This document shows, piece after piece, positions 58,489 to 64,000 of a stretch of 64,000 nt of DNA (the first letter of the stretch is position 1; each line of letters opens with the position of its first letter). The DNA is from Gastrolobium villosum (taxonomy: Eukaryota > Streptophyta > Magnoliopsida > Fabales > Fabaceae), in the NCBI GenBank assembly GCA_032173675.1, contig JAVKPL010014399.1, positions 1-64,000 of the forward strand. The letters are read 5' to 3'. Made by a program: the position numbers and the translations under genes. Under the pieces are notes generated by a model. It did no database searches. It saw only the letters and a program-made list of their open reading frames with translations, and was not told the DNA's origin.

Positions 58489-58668
58489 GAGGAATATTCT
58501 TACTACCAAAATTTTCTACTACTAACTTACTATCTATTTAATCACCATTGGATCAAAGAGAGAGAATGCTAAAATGTTTTTGAAAAAAGACAAAATATTG
58601 ATCCAATGGTGATTAAATAGGTAGTGAGTTGATAGTAAAAGATTTTGGTAGTAAGAATATTCCTCCTC
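58486..58668. mobile_element. Hairpin MITE, 183 bp, inside (AT)n
   Basis: Near-perfect inverted arms of about 75 bp: GAGGAGGAATATTCTTACTACC on the left is mirrored by GGTAGTAAGAATATTCCTCCTC on the right, continuing through CTATTTAATCACCATTGGATC and its complement. It is flanked on both sides by ATAT, consistent with a TA target. Confidence 0.92.
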
Positions 58669-58669
58669 A

Positions 58670-58894
<225 letters not shown>

Positions 58895-60043
58895 ATATAT
58901 ATATACATATCACACATTTTTGTATATGTTTATGAGATAAAATTACCTCCCACAATATGAGAGATTTTTTTTTTCTTCTTGATAAAGAGAGATATTAAAT
59001 CCATAAAAAATATAACAAATACTAAAAATTAAAAAATTTGATTTAAAATTTTTGAATGATTAACTAATCATTCAATAAGTCAGTATTACATAATATGCAC
59101 CATATTTACATTCGTACTTCTAAAAAACGACATTTAAGTATACATTTCTCAATAAAATTTTGAGTTCGCTTTTTCTGCAATTATTGCATATAAATTATCT
59201 GCAGTAAGTTCAATACAATGTCGTTTTAGGCGGAAATTATGATATTCTTGTAATTTTAATTTATTTCAGGGTTATAATAGTCTTTATATTTATAATTTTT
59301 TAAGATTTCAATATCAAAATAGGCAAAAGCACCGTTATACTAATATATAGGAAAAATATGTCCTATTCAAAGCACATGTGGAAAGTATTATCAGACTAGA
59401 GCAGTTAGTCGCGCCATCTTTGTTGCCATATTCAGTCCTGTCAACATAGCTGTCAGGACTCTTTTCCACGTCACTAATCTGGATGTGCGGTTACATGTGG
59501 CAATTTATGTTGAGTCTTGGCAACAAATATGACAGCATTAGTCTTGGCAACTTATATGCCAGCAATAGTCTTGGCAACATTTGTGCCAGCACTTAGAAAG
59601 CCATTCTGGCAAACAAGTTGACGTGGCCCACCTTGTCACTGACAACGAATCTCTGAAAAACGCAGAGATGAAATAGCTTTGCACGCGAAGAAAAAGTATA
59701 TCACGTCGAATCCAAACCAGATTCACCCGTGAATAAAAAAGAGAATAATTATACTGACAAAAGTGATGGTAAAATAGTAAACATACATGTGAATCTTGAA
59801 TTGAGACATAGAAAACCCATATTTAGCAATATATATAGCCTCGCAGTTTTCCATTGCATTCTTCAGATTGGTGCAATATACGAAACCCACAACCAGTTTC
59901 ATCTGTACTTTTTTACTCTGTGTGCATTTCATTATTTTCTTATTCTGAGTTTACATCTTAAGTTATATTTTGTTTGCATAAAAATACTATTGCAATGAAT
60001 CAATTTCATGCATTTGTATACTATAATGGTAGTAAAAGTATAG

Positions 60044-61195
60044 GTGCAGGTGGTTTAAGCTTTGAAGGGGGAAAAAGAGCAATGTATATTATCCGAGGCA
60101 TGTCGGTTGTGGATCTATATGTAAAGGTCCGTCAGAAATTGATGATGTAAAAAAATCAGGTAATATCATCAGTTACGGGTAGAGTCCCGTGTGGAAACCG
60201 CAAATATGCAGGTATTGAAATATTTGATGATGAGGATGTAGATGTTTTCCTTACAACATTCATCGAAAATAATATGTTGAGATATGTAGTCCCACATTGG
60301 TTGGATGAACAACTAATGTGGCCTTTATAAGGTCTTGGGCACTCCTAAACTTTGAGCTAGCTTTTGGGGTGGTGTATCCCAAGGTTCTTTACATGGTATC
60401 AGAGCCTCGCCGACGTCCCCCACTTTCTCTTGTGCACTCTCTTAACACAGGTAGGTTGGGCCTGTTGCATCATCCACTCTTCAAGCCCAATGGGCTCTCG
60501 TGTGAGGGGGCGTGTTGAGATGTATAGTCCCACATTAGTTGTATGTGCAACTAATGTGGCCTTTATAAGGCCCTGGGCACTTCCACCCTTTGAGCTAGCT
60601 TTTGGGGTGGTGTATCCCAAGGTTCTTTACATGGTATCAGAGCCTCGCCGTCCCCCACTTTCTCTTGTGGAGTCTCTTACCACAGGTAGGCTGGGCCTGT
60701 TGCATCATCCACTCTTCAAGCCCAATGGGCTCTCGTGTGAGGGGGCGTGTTGAGATATGTAGTCCCACGTTGGTTGGATGAACAACTAATGTGGCCTTTA
60801 TAAGGTTTTGGGCACTCCTACCCTTTGAGCTAGCTTTTGGGGTGGTGTATCCCAAGGCTCTTTACATAATACGTCTCAATTTCTTGAGTTATACGTCGAT
60901 ATTGAGAGAACAAAGGATCTATCAATACTGATTCGTGGACTGGATCTTAATAGTCAGTCACAGTACGTATTATCGTCTGTTCCGCAGCCCACACAATCAA
61001 CCGTTGCACATGGAGAAGAAAGTGACTATATGGTAGATGTTGAACCTAATATGGAAGAAGTAGACGAAGATGAAGATACTTTGTTAGCAAATGACCATGA
61101 TCAGAATGACAGCGATGCAGGTGATGAAGTTCACGTTGATCCTGTGGTACCCGTGTCTAGTATCCCTATGTCTATAAAATTTTTAGTAAATGGTT
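60044..61195 (+). pseudogene. mudrA-like N-terminal relic, split by a TRIM
   Basis: Before the TRIM the frame reads GGLSFEGGKRAMYIIRGMSV ... KYAGIEIFDDEDVDVFLTTF. After it come SQFLELYVDIERTKDLSILI ... and an acidic tract (DYMVDVEPNMEEVDEDEDTL, NDHDQNDSDAG). The ELYV step followed by an acidic linker matches the N-terminal region of plant MuDR transposases. At least one stop lies before the TRIM, and the transposase core is missing. Confidence 0.6.
60275..60866 (+). mobile_element. Tandem TRIM: three LTRs, two interiors
   Basis: Three 119-bp LTRs (60275-60393, 60513-60631, 60748-60866; TGTTGAGATATGTAGTCCC ... GTTCTTTACA) are separated by two interiors of 119 and 116 bp. Each interior begins TGGTATCAGAGCC (Met-tRNA primer site) and ends GTGTGAGGGGGCG (polypurine tract). 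A single perfect 5-bp duplication TAATA flanks the whole array (60270-60274, 60867-60871), so it inserted or grew as one unit. No coding capacity. Confidence 0.95.
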
Positions 61196-62465
61196 TTTCA
61201 TCCTAGGGTTAATATTTAATTAAAATAATAATTATATACCAATTATAATTATCACATTATTATTTAATTATTACTTCATTATTTTCTTAATATATTTACT
61301 ATCATAGACTTTCTTTAATTATAATTTTTATTTACTTAAAATACTTATTAAAATTATTATTTAACTATTATTGCATTACTAATTAATTACCTAATTAACT
61401 ACTTTTTATACTAAGGTACACTAATTTATATCTGACATTTAATTATAACATTAATTACATATTAAGTACAATGTTTATCATTTACTAGTTTAATTATTAC
61501 TTTATATAATTTAATTTCTGTTTTATAGTATAATCCATGTTTAATTAAAAATAAATCAAATGGCACTTTCACACCAACGAAATTAGAAATCCACATACAA
61601 CATTCTTGAACTTTCAAACCATCGAAATGCATGTTAAGCTTCAATAGAACTAACTCAATAAGGGTAGGATACGCCCATGGTCGATCGAAGGTCCACTACC
61701 AATTTATTAATTGAATCTTTAACCTAGGGTTATTATTGCATTCTACAATAGGATTTTTATTCTCATCAAATAATATAAAAACTAATAACTACATTTAATA
61801 AAAAAAATTAAATGGAAATTAAAATAAAAAAATAAAGAGAGCATGGGCGTGGCTGCAGTGAGGAGAAGAACAGAGGCGGGCTTTTTAGAGAGAGGGGAAG
61901 GGGATTTTAGAGAGAGGGCAGAAGAATAATTTATAGAGAGATCAAAAAATTTAAAGTTGAGGAAATCAGGGAGGAGGAGGAGGAGGAGGCCGGTGATCTA
62001 TGAAGTGTGAGTGGGAAGAGGAGGAGGAAGAAACGGTGGAGCGGCGGAGGCCGGCGACGGCGAGAGGTGAGACGATGAAGAGGTAGAGCGAGACTCATGG
62101 TGTTGGGTTAGGGACACAAGTGCTGGCACAATTGTTGCCAAGACTAGTGTTGTCATATTTATTACCAAGACTCAACAGAAATTGCCAGATTAGTGACGTG
62201 GCAAGGAGTCTTGGCAGATGTGTTGACGGGACTGAATACGACAATAAAGATGACTGACTGCTCTAGTATGATCATACTTTCCACATGTGCTTTGAACAAG
62301 AGATATTTTCTCTATATATTAGTATAAGGGTGCTTTTGCCTACCAAAATGACGTTGTTTTGGGAATAAATACAGATAACTTATCTGCAGTAACTAGAGAA
62401 ATATTTTTCCCTAAAATTTTCAAGGAAAAAATTGAAAAATAGAGATAATCTTTTAAGATTTTATA

Positions 62466-62628
62466 TTGGGGGAGGGTTATATTTACAAATCTTTTTGTTT
62501 ATAAACTCTTACAAACTATATTATCTTCTCCCGGGAGAACACTAGGTCACATTATCTTCTTCCAAGGGTATATAGTGTAACTTGCAAAAATTTGTAAAAA
62601 AAGTATGTAAACGAATCATTCCCTTTTA
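62466..62628. repeat. MITE-like foldback beside the MULE
   Basis: GGGGGAGGGTTATATTTACA at the left and ATGTAAACGAATCATTCCC at the right are imperfectly inverted; TATCTTCTCCCGGGAGAAC and TATCTTCTTCC mark the centre. Terminal sequence resembles 58771-58894. Confidence 0.5.
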
Positions 62629-62831
62629 TATTGTCTTGAGAATAAATTACTACCCCATTAACTAAATTATATATGTTGTTGGAAATTTTTTTTGATATAT
62701 AGTTAACCAGAGGAAAATGGGGTGCCCATGAAAATATCAATGTTGTTATCTCTAGCACTGCTACAATTGTGGCATTAATCGCAACACTAGTGCTTTATTG
62801 AAACATCAATGGGAAAGGAGAAAGAGTTGGA

Positions 62832-62990
62832 TTGAAGAAAAGGTTACGAATGATGACTATTAATAGAAAAGTAAGGCCAAGGTCATTTGAAAAAGATGAC
62901 CTGATACTTAGAAGAGCAGACACTGGCAACAAGAATGCTAGAGATGAAAAGTTGGCTACAAACTGGGAAGGTCCTTACCGGGTGTTGGGT
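62832..62990 (+). pseudogene. Gypsy integrase-linker scrap
   Basis: Encodes RSFEKDDLILRRADTGNKNA and EKLATNWEGPYRV, the same segment as 1529-1650 at the other end of the window. It comes from a related Tat-type element. Flanking domains are not recognisable. Confidence 0.75.
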
Positions 62991-63023
62991 GCTGATGCTC
63001 TTAAGGATGTTCTCTTTACTTAG

Positions 63024-64000
63024 TCCATCAAGAGAAAACACATTCATTCTCTAGATATCAACTCAATTATGCAAGTGCACGCATCAAGTAATAAGTGGAA
63101 TTATTAGTGCCCAAGTTATTGTTCCCATGAGGATAAAACTCTAAATAATACCTTAAACTATTTTAAAAAGAGTCTTAAATATAAGAAAAAATAGTATTTG
63201 AACTGCTGGGTCTTTCGTTCCCTATTGCCTTGTGGACGTTCCCTCAAGGTTATAGGTTCAGATTGACTGTACACAACTACTCGCGTCGTTAGGTATTAAA
63301 TCATTCCTGCTGCTGAGAAGGAACGACAAGAATCATTGGAGATTTGGTTATATTGTCACAAGAAATTAAATGACGAAAACTTAAAGGTAACAATATTTAA
63401 GAGACAACAAGATGGATGGTTAATAACAACAGTGTTTAACACAAGGAATAGATCCACTGTTCCATTCTTAAATGGCTATACTGTCAACTTAAGACTTAAC
63501 CCTTCTGAATTTGTTCAGGTCTTTTCACTGCCAACTCTGATTCCTCAGTTCATGGACTAAAATAGCTCACAAGTTTTCATATTCCTATGGTTCCCTTGAC
63601 TCCAACAGTTACTAAGCTCAAAAACTTTAGAGAACAAGGTGGTTCCTTATTCCTAATGCAACCAGTAGAGTTATTTTCACAACCCTGCTTTCCTCCTATG
63701 ATTAAGTTATCTGAAATCCCTTGCTTAAGAAAATTTCTTTCTCCGTATGAGTTCAATTTTCATTGTTATCCAAAGAGTCAAGTTTACTTGAATCACAGAA
63801 ATACAAAAGCTTCAATGCAAAAGTTTTGAGCATAGTTCTTTAAGAACTTCACAGTTTTTCCATTCCAAAATAACTTAGCCCATGGCTGAAAACATAAACA
63901 CATTATTTCAATCTGAAATCCCATAGACCTGAGATTCAGTTTGAAGATAACAATTGGAAGAGAAGAGAAACAATAAACATATATTAATAGAAGATAAGTT
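63024..64000. other. Unassigned, probably repetitive
   Basis: Contains AAGTTATTGTTCCCATGAGG, a phrase common in plant retroelement-derived sequence. Two open frames (63336-63560 and 63587-63829) have no recognisable domain. No confident gene. Confidence 0.35.

Larger units (their letters stand above)
59321..62340 (+). mobile_element. Mutator-like element (MULE) with about 200-bp TIRs
   Basis: The left end (A)GGCAAAAGCACCGTTATAC and right end GTATAAGGGTGCTTTTGCC are inverted. The similarity continues for about 200 bp (CAAAGCACATGTGGAAAGTAT, CACGTCACTAATCTGG, GTTGAGTCTTGG). Flanking 9-mers TATCAAAAT (59312-59320) and TACCAAAAT (62341-62349) are a target duplication with one change. Long TIRs and 9-bp duplications define Mutator-like elements. 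The interior holds a mudrA-like N-terminal relic and a GGA-rich segment (61970-62080), and a tandem TRIM is inserted at 60275. Confidence 0.88.

Noticed and set aside
63336..63829. Two ORFs as host genes
   Set aside because: No recognisable domain or start context, and the neighbourhood looks repeat-derived.

Overview
This window looks like a repeat-rich, AT-rich euchromatic stretch of a flowering-plant nuclear genome. It is a eudicot and probably a legume; that is my inference from the style of the host proteins and repeats, and I cannot name the species. The evidence is plant gene families (a hybrid proline-rich protein, an LRR protein, a receptor-like protein), plant lineages of Ty3/gypsy (Tat-type), Ty1/copia, TRIM, CACTA, MULE and RTE elements, and long AT microsatellites.

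Three host genes look intact. They are an HyPRP cell-wall or lipid-transfer-like protein (12054-13400, +), an extracellular LRR protein (47697-48962, +), and an 876-residue LRR receptor-like protein with signal peptide, transmembrane segment and short tail (52431-55061, -). The first and third have clear TATA boxes. A fourth possible host locus is a promoter plus a 22-codon ORF at 30839-30980, split by a retrotransposon.

Layout. 1031-7400: the 3' part of a Tat-lineage Ty3/gypsy element (integrase C-terminus, 68-bp tandem repeats, a decayed antisense gene with its own TATA box, 3' LTR bounded by TGTTCC/GGAACA). 8375-10652: a long LTR (copy A) broken by a copia-type LTR. 11950-13440: HyPRP gene. 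16005-28828: a nest of four insertion layers. A TRIM is cut by a minus-strand Tat-like element. That element's gag is cut by a 2.47-kb LTR (copy C), which is itself cut by a 4.9-kb CACTA element carrying exons from at least three unrelated host genes. A second long LTR (copy B) abuts the same element. 30981-36028: a young, complete gypsy element with a perfect 5-bp target duplication. 40660-40955: a small TRIM. 41390-45010: a 5'-truncated copia element with another TRIM inside. 45745-46800: an inverted LTR duplication. 47500-48962: LRR gene. 49217-49971: an RTE LINE fragment with a 22-bp target duplication. 52431-55150: RLP gene. 58486-58894: MITEs within AT microsatellites. 59321-62340: a MULE with a mudrA-like relic, interrupted by a tandem three-LTR TRIM. 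62832-64000: another gypsy scrap and unassigned sequence.

The host genes show no sign of acting together; apoplast or cell-surface roles are the only shared theme. The most notable items are the exon-capturing CACTA element, the antisense gene of the Tat element, the palindrome arrays in the long LTR family, and the tandem TRIM.
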